DNA of 64,000 nt from Hylemonella gracilis (GCF_004328645.1 NZ_CP031395.1:62001-126000); one strand, 5' to 3'. Positions 44,056 through 53,953 are shown, numbered from the stretch's first letter. Notes: a model not told the origin generated them from the sequence alone. Numbers and translations are program-made.

Positions 44056-45549
44056 CTACTGAAACGCCACCTCGGCAAAGCTGCGCAGCTTGCGGCTGTG
44101 CAGTTGGTTGATACCACCCAGGCGCAGCAGTTCCAGCGCGCGGATGCCGATGCGCAGGTGCTGGTCCACACGCTCGCGGTAGAAGTGGTCGGCCATGCCG
44201 GGCAGCTTGATCTCGCCGTGCAGCGGCTTGTCGCTCACGCACAGCAGGGTGCCGTAGGGCACGCGGAAACGAAAGCCATTGGCGGCGATGGTGGCGCTTT
44301 CCATGTCCAGCGCCACAGCGCGGCTCTGGCTGAAGCGGCGCTGCGGCCGGTTCTCGGGCAGCAACTCCCAATTGCGGTTGTCGGTGGTGGCCACCGTGCC
44401 CGTGCGCAGAATGCGCTTGAGCTGGGCGCCGCGCAACTCGGTCACATCAGCCACGGCCTGTTCCAGCGCCAGCTGCACCTCGGCCAGCGCGGGAATGGGC
44501 ACCCACAGCGGCAACTCCTCGTCAAGCACATGGTCCTCGCGCACATAGGCATGGGCCAGCACGTAGTCGCCGAGCTGCTGGCCATTGCGCAGGCCCGCGC
44601 AGTGACCCAGCATGATCCAGGCGTGCGGGCGCAGCACGGCCACATGGTCGGTGATGTTCTTGGCATTGGCCGGGCCGACGCCGATGTTGACCATGGTGAT
44701 GCCATTGCCGTCGGGTCGCACCAGGTGGTAGGCCGGCATCTGCGGCAGGCGCGGGGGCGCCTTGCCCAAGGCGTCGTCATCACGGGCCGACTCCCCCACG
44801 CGACGCGTCACCACGTTGCCGGGTTCGACGAAGGCGATGTACTCGCTGCCCGGGTCCTGCATCAGTTCATGACCGAGGCGGATGAATTCGTCGATGTAGA
44901 ACTGGTAGTTGGTGTAGAGCACGAAGTTCTGGAAATGCCCCGGTACCGTGCCGGTGTAGTGGCGCAGGCGGTGCAGGGAATAGTCCATGCGCGGCGCGGT
45001 GAACAGCGACAGCGGTTGTGGCTGCCCGGCCTGGGGCTCGTGGGTGCCGTTGGCGATGCCGTCATCCATGGCCTCAAGGTCGGGCAGGTCGAACCAGTCG
45101 CGCATCTTCTGGCGTCGCTCGGCGCTGAGGCTGCCCTCGATGTGGTCATGCTCGGCGAAGGAGAAATGCACGGGGATGGGCTGGCGGCTGGTGGCCACCT
45201 CCAGCGTCACGCCATGGTTGAGCAACAGCAGGCGGAACTGTTCCAAATAGTAGGTGCTGAACAGATCAGGCCGGGTGAGCGTGGTTTCATACACACCCGG
45301 GCCCGCCACGAAACCATAGCTCAGGCGTTCCTGCACGCCCGCCTGCTGGCGCAGCACGGTGTCCGTGCGAATGCGCACCAGGGGATAGTAGGCCCGCACC
45401 GGCCCGGCACCGTCGTCGCCCGCCACGAAGCGCCGCATGCCCTCGCGCAGATGGGCGATGCTGGCGTCATAGATCAGTTGGACCTGGGCCAGGGCCGCGG
45501 CGGCATCGTCGAAGGGTTGGGGGGAAATGAAGGGCGGAAGGTGGTGCAT
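44056..45549 (-). CDS. amn: AMP nucleosidase
   Basis: A 497-residue enzyme that splits AMP into adenine and ribose 5-phosphate. It has the N-terminal AMP-nucleosidase domain (PVRAYYPLVRIRTDTVLRQ, then FVEPGNVVTRR) and a C-terminal nucleoside phosphorylase-like domain, with VNIGVGPANAKNITDHVAVL, WIMLGHCAGLRN and AVALDMESATIAANGFRF, the last carrying the base-recognition and ribose ligands. It is downstream of the NCS1-kinase/response-regulator pair on the same strand, 52 bp after the regulator stop, so it may be a target of that two-component pair. Confidence 0.95.
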   Translation of the reverse strand: MHHLPPFISPQPFDDAAAALAQVQLIYDASIAHLREGMRRFVAGDDGAGPVRAYYPLVRIRTDTVLRQQAGVQERLSYGFVAGPGVYETTLTRPDLFSTYYLEQFRLLLLNHGVTLEVATSRQPIPVHFSFAEHDHIEGSLSAERRQKMRDWFDLPDLEAMDDGIANGTHEPQAGQPQPLSLFTAPRMDYSLHRLRHYTGTVPGHFQNFVLYTNYQFYIDEFIRLGHELMQDPGSEYIAFVEPGNVVTRRVGESARDDDALGKAPPRLPQMPAYHLVRPDGNGITMVNIGVGPANAKNITDHVAVLRPHAWIMLGHCAGLRNGQQLGDYVLAHAYVREDHVLDEELPLWVPIPALAEVQLALEQAVADVTELRGAQLKRILRTGTVATTDNRNWELLPENRPQRRFSQSRAVALDMESATIAANGFRFRVPYGTLLCVSDKPLHGEIKLPGMADHFYRERVDQHLRIGIRALELLRLGGINQLHSRKLRSFAEVAFQ

Positions 45550-45601
45550 GCGCCAATTCTGCCGCAGGCGCCCTGGACACTGCCCAGCCCTGGTCCTGGT
45601 C

Positions 45602-46612
45602 CTAGCCCTCGAACTGGGGGTGCAATTGCCGAATCCGATTCATCGCCAGCGCCGCGGCGGCCGTGCGGGTCTCCACGCCGAGCTTGGCGTAGACGCGTTC
45701 CAGGTGCTTCTTCACCGTCATCGGACTGCTGCCCAGGATGTCGCCGATGTCGCGGTTGATCTTGCCCTTGATGACCCAATAGAGTACCTCGGCCTCCTTG
45801 GCGGTGAGTCGGAAGCTCAAGGAGATCGCCTCGATGACGCTCTCGTCCGAAGTCTCCTGCATGATGAGCATCCAGTCGCCCGCGGCCGCGGAGCTAGCGC
45901 CATCGTCATTGCGCTGGTGCAGCCGCAAGGTGAGGCGGCGCGCGCCCTGCTCCACGCTCAGGCGCGGGGGCTCGGCCAAGGGTTCCCCCCGGGCCTGGGC
46001 TTCCAGCACGTGCTCCACGCTGCGACGCAACCAAGTCAGCACCGGCTCAGGCACATGGGCCGGGCCGGGCAGCGGCTCGCCGTAATAACGGGCCAACAGC
46101 TCGCGCGCCAGTGGCGTCTGCCACATCAGCCGGCCGTCGCTGGCGCGCACGGTGATGCTGGCATAGCCGAAGGCGTCCAGCGCGTTGCGCGCCTGACGCC
46201 GTTCGCGCGCGCCCTGCAGATGCACCTGCATGCGGGCCAACACTTCCTTGGGGCGGATGGGCTTGGTGACGTAATCGGTGCCGCCGGCCTCTAGCGCGGC
46301 CACCAAGTGCTCGGTCTCGGTCAGCCCCGTCATGAAGATGATGGGAATGTGCGCGGTGGTCGCATCCGCCTTCAAACGCCGCGCGACTTCGAAACCGTCC
46401 ATCCCCGGCATCATGGCGTCCAGCAACACGATGTCCGGTCGGGCTTGTGCGGCGCGCTGCAGTGCTGACGTTCCGTCCAAGGCCACGAGCACGGTGCAGC
46501 CCGATTCATCCAAGGCGTCGTGCAGCAGGGACAGATTGTCTGGCACGTCGTCCACGATCAGCACCACGTCGTTGTGCGCGCGGTTGAGGGCCTGGTCCAA
46601 GGTATCGCTCAT
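45602..46612 (-). CDS. Response regulator with LuxR-type DNA-binding domain
   Basis: A 336-residue regulator. The receiver domain (about 15-135) has the acidic pair in VLIVDDVPDN, phosphoacceptor Asp in DIVLLDAMMPGMDGFEVA and Lys in YVTKPIRPKEV. A middle region of about 110 residues (FGYASITVRASDGRLMWQTP) resembles a PAS-like linker. The LuxR/NarL helix-turn-helix is at the end: LTAKEAEVLYWVIKGKINRDIGD, SSPMTVKKHLERVYAKLG. It overlaps the kinase stop by four bases, so the two are a cognate pair. Confidence 0.93.
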   Translation of the reverse strand: MSDTLDQALNRAHNDVVLIVDDVPDNLSLLHDALDESGCTVLVALDGTSALQRAAQARPDIVLLDAMMPGMDGFEVARRLKADATTAHIPIIFMTGLTETEHLVAALEAGGTDYVTKPIRPKEVLARMQVHLQGARERRQARNALDAFGYASITVRASDGRLMWQTPLARELLARYYGEPLPGPAHVPEPVLTWLRRSVEHVLEAQARGEPLAEPPRLSVEQGARRLTLRLHQRNDDGASSAAAGDWMLIMQETSDESVIEAISLSFRLTAKEAEVLYWVIKGKINRDIGDILGSSPMTVKKHLERVYAKLGVETRTAAAALAMNRIRQLHPQFEG

Positions 46613-49600
46613 GTCTTCTGGGGAGAGGGTTCAATCAGCGCCAGGATGGCCTCGAAGCGGTAGGCGCGCGTCAACGCACGCACCTGCGCCACCCAACTCT
46701 GATGGACGGGATTCTGCGCCTCGATCTCGTCAAGCAGGCGCACGATGCCGCGGTAGTAACCCAGGACCGCAAGTTCACGCAGTTCGACCAGACGTTCGCG
46801 CGAAGGCGGTGTCACGGACATGGGCGCGGCAGGCGGCGGGGACACGGGAGCCGTGCGTTCGGTCCACCGCAACTGCAGGCGCTGCTCCAGCCAGTCCAGC
46901 AGCTCACTGTGACGGATGGGCTTGGTGACGAAGTCGGCCGGGGTGATGCCCGCGTCGTTCTCCAGACCCTTGTCGAAGGCGTTGGCCGAGACCACGGCCA
47001 CAGGCAGGCTGGCCAGCCCGGGCATACGACGCAGGCGACGGATGGTCTCCCAACCGTCGATGCCGGGCATGGCCAGGTCCATGAAGACGGCATCGGGCAG
47101 GTAGCCCGCGGCGAGCAGATCCAGCGCATCATGACCGCTGGACGCAGTGCGCAGCACGAAACCCAGGGGCACGAGCAACTGCGCAAGCATCTCGCGGTCG
47201 GGCTCCTCGTTGTCCACCACCAGCAGGTGGCGCCGCGCGCCGACGTAACCCCGGCGCGCGGGTCTGGGCACGGCTGGCCGCGCCGAAGGCAAGGCCGCGT
47301 GCACCTCGGGCAAGAAGAGCTTGACGTGGAAAACCGAACCCAGGCCCGGCGTGCTCTGCACCGTGAGCTCGCCTCCCATGAGGTCGGTCAGCATCTTGGC
47401 GATGGTCAGGCCCAGGCCCGCGCCCGGCGTGCCCTGCGCGGAAGCCGTGCGGGCGAAGGGTTCGAACAGACGTTCCATCTCGTCCAACGCCATGCCGGGG
47501 CCGGTGTCGCGGATGTCGATGTGCGCCATTTCGCGCGCGTGGCGCACCTGGAAGGTCACCTCGCCGCGGGCCGTGAACTTGATGGCGTTGCCCAGCAGAT
47601 TGATCAGGATCTGGCGCACGCGCTTTTCGTCGGCGCGCACCCGCTCGGGCAGCGTGGACAGGGGCACGAAGCGGAAGGCCAGGCCCTTGGCCGCGGCCTG
47701 CAGCTCGAACATCGCGGCCAACTCGTGCACCGTGTCGGAGAAGGCCATGGGCTTGACATCCAGGGTCAGCTTGCCCGATTCGATGCGCGCTAGGTCCAGC
47801 GTGCCTTCGATCAACGACAGCAGATGTTCACCGCCGCGGCGGATCACCTGCACCGCGTGCTTGCGATGCGCGGGTACCTGCGGGTCTTCGCCCATAAGCT
47901 GCGCGTAGCCCAGGATGCTGTTGAGAGGCGTGCGCAGTTCATGGCTGATGGCGCTGATGTAACGGCTCTTGGCCTGGTTGGCCTGCTCGGCCTGCCTGCG
48001 CGCATGCTCCGCGATGCCCTGGGCTTCCTCGGCCACGCGGCGCGCTTCCTGCAGGGCGGCGTCGGTCTGCTGGTGCAGGTCGATTTCGCGGCGCAGCAGC
48101 GCGGTCTGGCGGTTGGATTCCTCCTGCGCCACCTGTCGGCTCTTGTGCGCCAGCACCACCCACCAGGCCACCGTGCCCGCGACGAGCAGCAGCGCCACGT
48201 AGGCCTTGAGAAAGGCCGAGCGCAGCGCCGCCTCGGCGGCGCTCAGCTCCGCCACCGAGCTCAGGCCACGGTGCATCAGCCGCTGCAGCTCCTGCTGGTA
48301 GAACAAGGCGAAGACACCGGCCAACACAGGCGCGGTGAAAAGCATCAGCAGCAGGAAGTGCGCGAGCCCTCGGTCCAGGTAGGGCCAAAGGGTGCGCGGC
48401 AGCAGGCGCTGCAGGACGCTGTTCCACTGCGCGGAAAAGCTGGCTTCTGGCTTGCACAGGTCACCGCAGCGTGCGTCCAAGGTGCAGCACAGGGAACAGA
48501 TCGCCCCCTGGTAGGCAGGACAGTGCGCCATGTCCGGCCCTTCGTATTCGCGCTCGCAGATCACGCAGCGCTGAAGCTTCACACCCAGGTAGCTTCCTGC
48601 ATCGCTTGCACCGGCACCCACCGCAGGGGCACCTCTCGACGATGGGGACTCGAAGTGGGGGACGGGCACGATGCGAAGCGAACGACCTTGGGTTTCGGCC
48701 TTGCGGGCCAGGTAGTAGCGCCCCCGGGTTGCCCAGGCGATCAGGGGTGACGTGACGAAGGCCACGCCCAGCGCGATCAAGGCTGAATAGGCCTGGGCCA
48801 TGGGCCCGAAGATGCCCAGGTGGGCCGTGACTGAGACCAGGGACGCCAGGGCCATCGCACCCACGCCCACGGGGTTGATGTCGTACAGGTGCGCGCGCTT
48901 GAACTCGATGCCCTTGGGCGACAGGCCCAGCGGCTTGTTGATGACCAAGTCCGCCACCACGGCCATCATCCAGGCGATGGCGATGTTGCTGTAGAGGCCC
49001 AGCACATCGCCCAGGGCCTGGAACACGTCCATCTCCATCAACAGGAAGGCGATGAGGGTGTTGAAGACCACCCACACCACCCGCCCGGGGTGGCTGTGCG
49101 TCAGACGCGAAAAGAAATTGCTCCAGGCCAGGGAACCGGCGTAGGCATTGGTCACGTTGATCTTGAGCTGCGAGATCACGACAAACAGCGCCGTCGCAGC
49201 CACCGCCCAGCCGTAATGCGCAAACACATAGCCGTAGGCGGCCAGGTACATCTGGTTCGGATCCACCGCCCGGTCGGCTGGCACGGCCTGGCTCAGTGCG
49301 AGGTAGGCCAGCAAGGCGCCGCCCAGCATCTTGAGCACGCCCGGCAACACCCAGCCCGGCCCGCCGGCCAGTACCCCCGCCCACCAGCGCAGGCGGTTGG
49401 TGGAGGTGCGGGCGGGCATGAACCGCAGGTAGTCTGCCTGCTCGCCCATCTGCGTCATCAGCGCCACGCCTACCGTCAAGGCCGCACCAAAGGGAAGCCA
49501 ACTCAGGCTTGCCGTGCCACTGCGATCACCAACATAGTGCACAACCCCGTCAAAAGCGTGCGGATCCAGCACCAGAACCGTGACAAAAGGCACCACCAGC

Positions 49601-50229
49601 ATCAGCAGCCACAGTGGCATGGTCCAGACTTGCAGGCGACTGATGACCGAGACCCCATGCGTCACGAGCGGGATGACCACCAGCGCGCAAACGAGGTAGC
49701 CCCAGCGCGGCGGAATGTCCAGGGCCAGCTCCAACGCATAGGCCATGACGGCGGCCTCCAGCGCGAAAAAGATGAATGTGAAGCTGGCGTAGATCAGCGA
49801 GGTGATGGTGGAGCCGATATAGCCAAATCCCGCACCGCGCGTGAGCAGGTCCATGTCCACCCCGTAGCGCGCCGCGTAGACGCTGATGGGCAGGCCGGCC
49901 AGGAAGATGATGAGGCCGGTCGCCAGGATGGCCCAGAAGGCATTCGCCCAGCCATACTGCACGAGCAGCGTGGCGCCCACGGCCTCCAGGATCAGGAAGG
50001 AGGCCGCGCCACCTGCCGCCGTGTTGGCCACGTTCCAGGCGCTCCACTTGCGAAAGCGCTGGGGCGTGTAGCGCAGGGCGTAATCTTCCAGCGTCTCGCT
50101 GGCCACCCAGGCGTTGTAGTCACGCCGGACCTTGACAATGGTCTGGACAGGCGCATCCGCCCCGCCCGCGAGGACAGGCGCGGCGGACTCAGACAGGGAA
50201 CGGGTCGGGGCATCCATGCCCCCTGACAT
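46609..50229 (-). CDS. NCS1 transporter-hybrid histidine kinase fusion with receiver domain
   Basis: A 1206-residue multi-domain sensor. Residues about 40-530 are a full NCS1 nucleobase/hydantoin transporter-like module of some 12 helices (KWSAWNVANTAAGGAASFL, LLTRGAGFGYIGSTITSL). Residues 555-594 are a Cys-rich segment (CVICEREYEGPDMAHCPAYQ, ICSLCCTLDARCGDLC). Two further helices lie near 630 and 690, a coiled coil near 720-760, HisKA with His763 (AISHELRTPLNSILGYAQL), HATPase (LINLLGNAIKFTARGE, DTGPGM, GAGLGLTI), and a receiver with Asp1051 (VFMDLAMPGIDGWE). About 90 residues follow. It overlaps the response regulator gene. By analogy with CbrA, which fuses a transporter to a kinase, it may sense nucleobase transport or binding. 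Confidence 0.93.
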   Translation of the reverse strand: MSGGMDAPTRSLSESAAPVLAGGADAPVQTIVKVRRDYNAWVASETLEDYALRYTPQRFRKWSAWNVANTAAGGAASFLILEAVGATLLVQYGWANAFWAILATGLIIFLAGLPISVYAARYGVDMDLLTRGAGFGYIGSTITSLIYASFTFIFFALEAAVMAYALELALDIPPRWGYLVCALVVIPLVTHGVSVISRLQVWTMPLWLLMLVVPFVTVLVLDPHAFDGVVHYVGDRSGTASLSWLPFGAALTVGVALMTQMGEQADYLRFMPARTSTNRLRWWAGVLAGGPGWVLPGVLKMLGGALLAYLALSQAVPADRAVDPNQMYLAAYGYVFAHYGWAVAATALFVVISQLKINVTNAYAGSLAWSNFFSRLTHSHPGRVVWVVFNTLIAFLLMEMDVFQALGDVLGLYSNIAIAWMMAVVADLVINKPLGLSPKGIEFKRAHLYDINPVGVGAMALASLVSVTAHLGIFGPMAQAYSALIALGVAFVTSPLIAWATRGRYYLARKAETQGRSLRIVPVPHFESPSSRGAPAVGAGASDAGSYLGVKLQRCVICEREYEGPDMAHCPAYQGAICSLCCTLDARCGDLCKPEASFSAQWNSVLQRLLPRTLWPYLDRGLAHFLLLMLFTAPVLAGVFALFYQQELQRLMHRGLSSVAELSAAEAALRSAFLKAYVALLLVAGTVAWWVVLAHKSRQVAQEESNRQTALLRREIDLHQQTDAALQEARRVAEEAQGIAEHARRQAEQANQAKSRYISAISHELRTPLNSILGYAQLMGEDPQVPAHRKHAVQVIRRGGEHLLSLIEGTLDLARIESGKLTLDVKPMAFSDTVHELAAMFELQAAAKGLAFRFVPLSTLPERVRADEKRVRQILINLLGNAIKFTARGEVTFQVRHAREMAHIDIRDTGPGMALDEMERLFEPFARTASAQGTPGAGLGLTIAKMLTDLMGGELTVQSTPGLGSVFHVKLFLPEVHAALPSARPAVPRPARRGYVGARRHLLVVDNEEPDREMLAQLLVPLGFVLRTASSGHDALDLLAAGYLPDAVFMDLAMPGIDGWETIRRLRRMPGLASLPVAVVSANAFDKGLENDAGITPADFVTKPIRHSELLDWLEQRLQLRWTERTAPVSPPPAAPMSVTPPSRERLVELRELAVLGYYRGIVRLLDEIEAQNPVHQSWVAQVRALTRAYRFEAILALIEPSPQKT

Positions 50230-50282
50230 TCAGGAACCATGCCACGCATGGACCCGAGAAACCCTCGAGTGGGGGCACCGGC

Positions 50283-50483
50283 TCAGTTTGCGCGGTAGCG
50301 ACGCAACCAGCCGTACCAGAGGCCGACCAGCGCCGGCACCCACAGGCAGAGACCGGCCAGCATGTCGCCGAGCCCCCCATCGCTGAACAAGGCGGCGATC
50401 AGGCCGACCAGGGTCAGCACGCCCAGCACGATGGGCCAGGTCCAGATGGCTTTTCCGCTCAACTCCTGCTGCTGTTCACTCAT
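50283..50483 (-). CDS. Small membrane protein beside PepSY protein
   Basis: A 66-residue protein with two hydrophobic helices (AIWTWPIVLGVLTLVGLIAALF and GLCLWVPALVGLWYGWL), ending RRYRAN. The start is the ATG at 50483 (MSEQQQELSG), with AGGTGG before it. It is the third gene of the iron-uptake block, 40 bp after the PepSY gene. Function unknown. Confidence 0.7.
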   Translation of the reverse strand: MSEQQQELSGKAIWTWPIVLGVLTLVGLIAALFSDGGLGDMLAGLCLWVPALVGLWYGWLRRYRAN

Positions 50484-50523
50484 GCGGCCACCTCCGTGCC
50501 TGGCGTTATGGTGCAAGCGACGT

Positions 50524-51678
50524 TCATGACACCACCGCGCTTTCATCCGCCTGCGTGGATTGCGCTCGACGCCGCCGCGTGGCGCCTTGCGGCTTGGCCA
50601 GCCAGAGGTAAAGACCGCTGCCCAGCACGATGATGGTCGCGACGTCCAACACGGCCCAGACGATCTGCATCGGCCGTCCACCGTAGTCACCGAAGTGCAG
50701 CGGCTGCGACACCAGCAGCGTGTTGATGTACCAGGGCGAAGGCGGGGCCGCCGTCACCTCATTGGTCTGCGCATCCACCAGCACCGGCTGGATCAGGCGC
50801 GAAGTGAAGGGCTCATTGCCCTTCAGGAACACCGTGTTGTGGTGCGGGCTGGAATAGGCCGTGCCCGGAAAGGCGATGAACGACAGTTGCATGCCAGGCA
50901 CCTGCCGCAAGGCGGCGTCCAGCGAACCCTGAAGTGAGGCACGCTCGGTCTCGGGCACGGCGGGTTTGCCCTGATAAGGCTGCAAGACGGTGCTGAGCTG
51001 GTCGTACTGCCAATACTTGATCAACGGATCGGCGAGGGTGTTGATCACCCCCGTGATCCCCACCACGGACAACCAGACCAGCGTCACGATGCCCAGCAGG
51101 TTGTGCAGATCCAGCCATTTCACTCGCCTGCTGTTTTCCCGGCGCACCGTGCCGAAATCCAGCTTGCGCGTGAAAGGGCCGTAGAGCACCACGCCGCTGA
51201 CGATGGCTACCAGCAGCAACAAGCCCATGACCCCCAGGAAGAGCATGCCCGGCAGGCCCGCGAACAAGTCCACGTGCAGCTTGAACATCACATACATGAA
51301 ACCTTCGTCGTAACGCGGCTGCGCCAGCACCTCGCCGGTGCGGGCATCCATGACCACCGAGCGGAAGTCATCCGTCGGCGCGGGCGTCGGCGTCATGGTG
51401 GCAAACCAGACGTTCGCGTCGTCCTCGTCGGGAAAGAGAAACTGCACCACCCGGTCCGGATGCTGCGCCTTCGCCACCATCAGCAACTTGTCCAGGCTGA
51501 CACGCGGCGTGCCTTCGGGCATAGGCGGCGCTTCCACCGCCATGCCCGTCAGGTGCTCGATCTCATGGTGGAAGATCAAGGGCAGGCCCGTAAGGCACAG
51601 CAGCAACATGAACGCCGTGCAAACGAGACTGCTCCACTTGTGTACCCAGGACCAGGTCTTGATGGTTTTGTTTTGCAT
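50524..51678 (-). CDS. PepSY-associated membrane protein (PiuB-like)
   Basis: A 384-residue inner-membrane protein with the PepSY_TM layout: a first helix (WSSLVCTAFMLLLCLTGLPLIF), two periplasmic PepSY-like regions, then LFLGVMGLLLLVAIVSGVVLYGPF, WLDLHNLLGIVTLVWLSVVG and IVWAVLDVATIIVLGSGLYL. Family members commonly sit beside siderophore receptors and are thought to reduce or handle ferric siderophores. It lies 67 bp after the TonB-dependent receptor, in the same direction. Confidence 0.92.
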   Translation of the reverse strand: MQNKTIKTWSWVHKWSSLVCTAFMLLLCLTGLPLIFHHEIEHLTGMAVEAPPMPEGTPRVSLDKLLMVAKAQHPDRVVQFLFPDEDDANVWFATMTPTPAPTDDFRSVVMDARTGEVLAQPRYDEGFMYVMFKLHVDLFAGLPGMLFLGVMGLLLLVAIVSGVVLYGPFTRKLDFGTVRRENSRRVKWLDLHNLLGIVTLVWLSVVGITGVINTLADPLIKYWQYDQLSTVLQPYQGKPAVPETERASLQGSLDAALRQVPGMQLSFIAFPGTAYSSPHHNTVFLKGNEPFTSRLIQPVLVDAQTNEVTAAPPSPWYINTLLVSQPLHFGDYGGRPMQIVWAVLDVATIIVLGSGLYLWLAKPQGATRRRRAQSTQADESAVVS

Positions 51679-51745
51679 GGGAATGAATGGAGAAGACGCC
51701 TGAAGGCGTCTTCTGTTTCAGAGAGTCAGTCGGCACCTGTGGTGG

Positions 51746-53953
51746 TCAGAACTGGTGATTCAGAGAAATCTGATAGTTGCGCGGCTCGCCATAGTGCCCG
51801 CTGTAGCGCAAGGTGTTGATGTACTTCTCGTCGGTCAGGTTCTTGACGTTGAAACGCACGGTGGTGCTGGGCACGACCCGCCAGGCGGCGAACGCATTGA
51901 GCACCGCATAACTGTCCTGACGCACCGTATAGCCATTGGATTCGACGTTGGAGATCTCGCTCTGCCAACGGCCACCCGCACCCAGAGTCACCGCGGTGTA
52001 GCTCGGCAAGCGGGTGCTGACGATCAGGTTGGCGGTACGACGCGGGACCCAAGAGTAAGTGTCATCACCGTCCTCGCCGTCCAACTTCAGCGCGGTGTAG
52101 CCGAATGTCAGATCAAGGTAGCTGTTCAGCTTGCCGACGGCTTCGAATTCCAGGCCCGTGGACTCAACATCAACACCCTTGTAGTAATACTCGTTGTTCG
52201 CGTTGTAGCCCGCCCCAGTAGCCAAGCCATCCTGCTCTGCCCTGAACACGGCCACGGTGGTCAGCAAGCGCTTGTCCAGCCAATCCGCCTTCAGGCCCAG
52301 CTCATAGTTCACACCCTTGGTCGGCTCCAGATACCGGCCATTTGCGTCGGACTGATCCTGCGGCTGATAAATGTCCGAGTAGCTGACATAGCCCAACAAG
52401 CGACTGGTGAAGTCATAGGTCAAGCCGGCATAAGGGCTGACATTCCCTTCCGTCTGGTCGAAGTCAGCCCCATAGCTCACCCCCTCACGGTGATATTCGG
52501 TGTAATTGGCACCAAGCATCGCCTTGAGTCGATCAGTCACCACGACACGAGTCGCACCGTAAGCTCGCGTCATGCGCTGCTTGTTGACTCGATAGGTGGA
52601 AATGCTCCCCCAGATTGGCTCAGGAATGACATTACCCGCCCACGGAAACCCGGGCATCTCGATGTAACCATCGTCGTAGCCATCGTTGTTGAGATCTCCA
52701 GCATTGGCATAAGTGGCCGCGTACTCGTCGTATGTTCCCTTGCTCTTGGACAAGCTGACACCGAACAAGGCTTCGTGCTGACGTCCAAACAAATCGTAGC
52801 GGCCATTCACCGTGACCGCCCCCATGTCTTCGGTCAATTCATCCTCCCCGCGCCAGGGGTAACCATACAAACCCTCGCCAGTGGCCGGGTCCATGCCGTT
52901 GCCCAGGTAGTCCGTAGCGTAGAACAACTTGGAATCGTTGCTGACCATGCGGCGGTTATAGGTCAGCTTCAATTGCCAGTCCGTGCTCAATTGATGTGCG
53001 TATTCGATGAATGCGTTTTGAGTCTTGGTGTCCCAGTAGGTCCAATCCTGCGTGGTCGAGGCATTGCGTTTCCAGTCGTTCTGCGTGCCGTCGCTGTTCA
53101 TGAACGTCAAAGCGCCCCATGAATTGCCAGTGCTGTCGGACTGTTGATGGGAATAACCCAATGTGAGCGTACCCTTGTCGCCGATCTGTCCGTCGATCAC
53201 TCCATAGAGGAAAGTGCGTTCCTTTTCGTAGCTGCGGAGATAGGAGCCCCCCTCCTCACGCGCGGCGACCACGCGACCGGCCCAGCGGCCATCCTCGGTG
53301 AAAGGCGTCGAATAGTCCGCCTCGATGCGCTTGGTATTCCATGAGCCATAGCTGATTCCCATCGAACCCTGCTGCACATTGGTAGGGCGCTTGCGCACAT
53401 AGTTGATCGTGCCCGCCGCATTACCCACGCCCGTCAACAAGCCGTTTGCGCCGCGGATGAGTTCAATCTTTTCGTAACCAAAGGAATCCATCGCGCCAGT
53501 CACAATGCCCCAGTCATTGGGCATCCCCACGCCATCAACCTGGGTGTTCTTGACGTCGAAACCACGCGCGGTGTACTGGGTTCTGTTGGTCTCTGTCTCC
53601 TCGACCTGAATGCCGGTGCCAAGACGCAAGGCGTCATTGAGATTGGTGATGCCGAAGTTCTGCATCTGCTCCGTCGTCACCACACTGATGGACTGCGGCG
53701 TTTCCTTGATCTCCAGATTCAGGCCGGTCGCGCCGGTGCTGACACGTGCTTCACGCTGACTGACGATCGTCACGGCTTCCAAGGTCTTGACGCCGGAAGC
53801 GTCGGCTGTTGACGCATCGGATTGGGCCGCGACAGGCAGCGTGCCTGCCACACCCAGCAAAGCCAGTACCACCGCATGCGCAACTGGTCTTTTGTTGAAC
53901 CCAAAACAGAAGTTTGTGCTCGCTTTTTTGATTTGGACGCGTGCTTTTTTCAT
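51746..53953 (-). CDS. TonB-dependent siderophore receptor (FhuE/FpvA-like)
   Basis: A 735-residue outer-membrane receptor. The signal peptide has a long basic n-region and ends near TLPVAAQ; the TonB box is probably in LEAVTIVSQ. The plug domain carries KETPQSISVVTTEQMQNFG and NRTQYTARGFDVKNTQVDG. A beta barrel fills the rest and ends with the canonical terminal Phe (YQISLNHQF). FhuE/FpvA-type receptors import ferric hydroxamate or pyoverdine-like siderophores. A weak Fur-like site lies upstream. Confidence 0.94.
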   Translation of the reverse strand: MKKARVQIKKASTNFCFGFNKRPVAHAVVLALLGVAGTLPVAAQSDASTADASGVKTLEAVTIVSQREARVSTGATGLNLEIKETPQSISVVTTEQMQNFGITNLNDALRLGTGIQVEETETNRTQYTARGFDVKNTQVDGVGMPNDWGIVTGAMDSFGYEKIELIRGANGLLTGVGNAAGTINYVRKRPTNVQQGSMGISYGSWNTKRIEADYSTPFTEDGRWAGRVVAAREEGGSYLRSYEKERTFLYGVIDGQIGDKGTLTLGYSHQQSDSTGNSWGALTFMNSDGTQNDWKRNASTTQDWTYWDTKTQNAFIEYAHQLSTDWQLKLTYNRRMVSNDSKLFYATDYLGNGMDPATGEGLYGYPWRGEDELTEDMGAVTVNGRYDLFGRQHEALFGVSLSKSKGTYDEYAATYANAGDLNNDGYDDGYIEMPGFPWAGNVIPEPIWGSISTYRVNKQRMTRAYGATRVVVTDRLKAMLGANYTEYHREGVSYGADFDQTEGNVSPYAGLTYDFTSRLLGYVSYSDIYQPQDQSDANGRYLEPTKGVNYELGLKADWLDKRLLTTVAVFRAEQDGLATGAGYNANNEYYYKGVDVESTGLEFEAVGKLNSYLDLTFGYTALKLDGEDGDDTYSWVPRRTANLIVSTRLPSYTAVTLGAGGRWQSEISNVESNGYTVRQDSYAVLNAFAAWRVVPSTTVRFNVKNLTDEKYINTLRYSGHYGEPRNYQISLNHQF

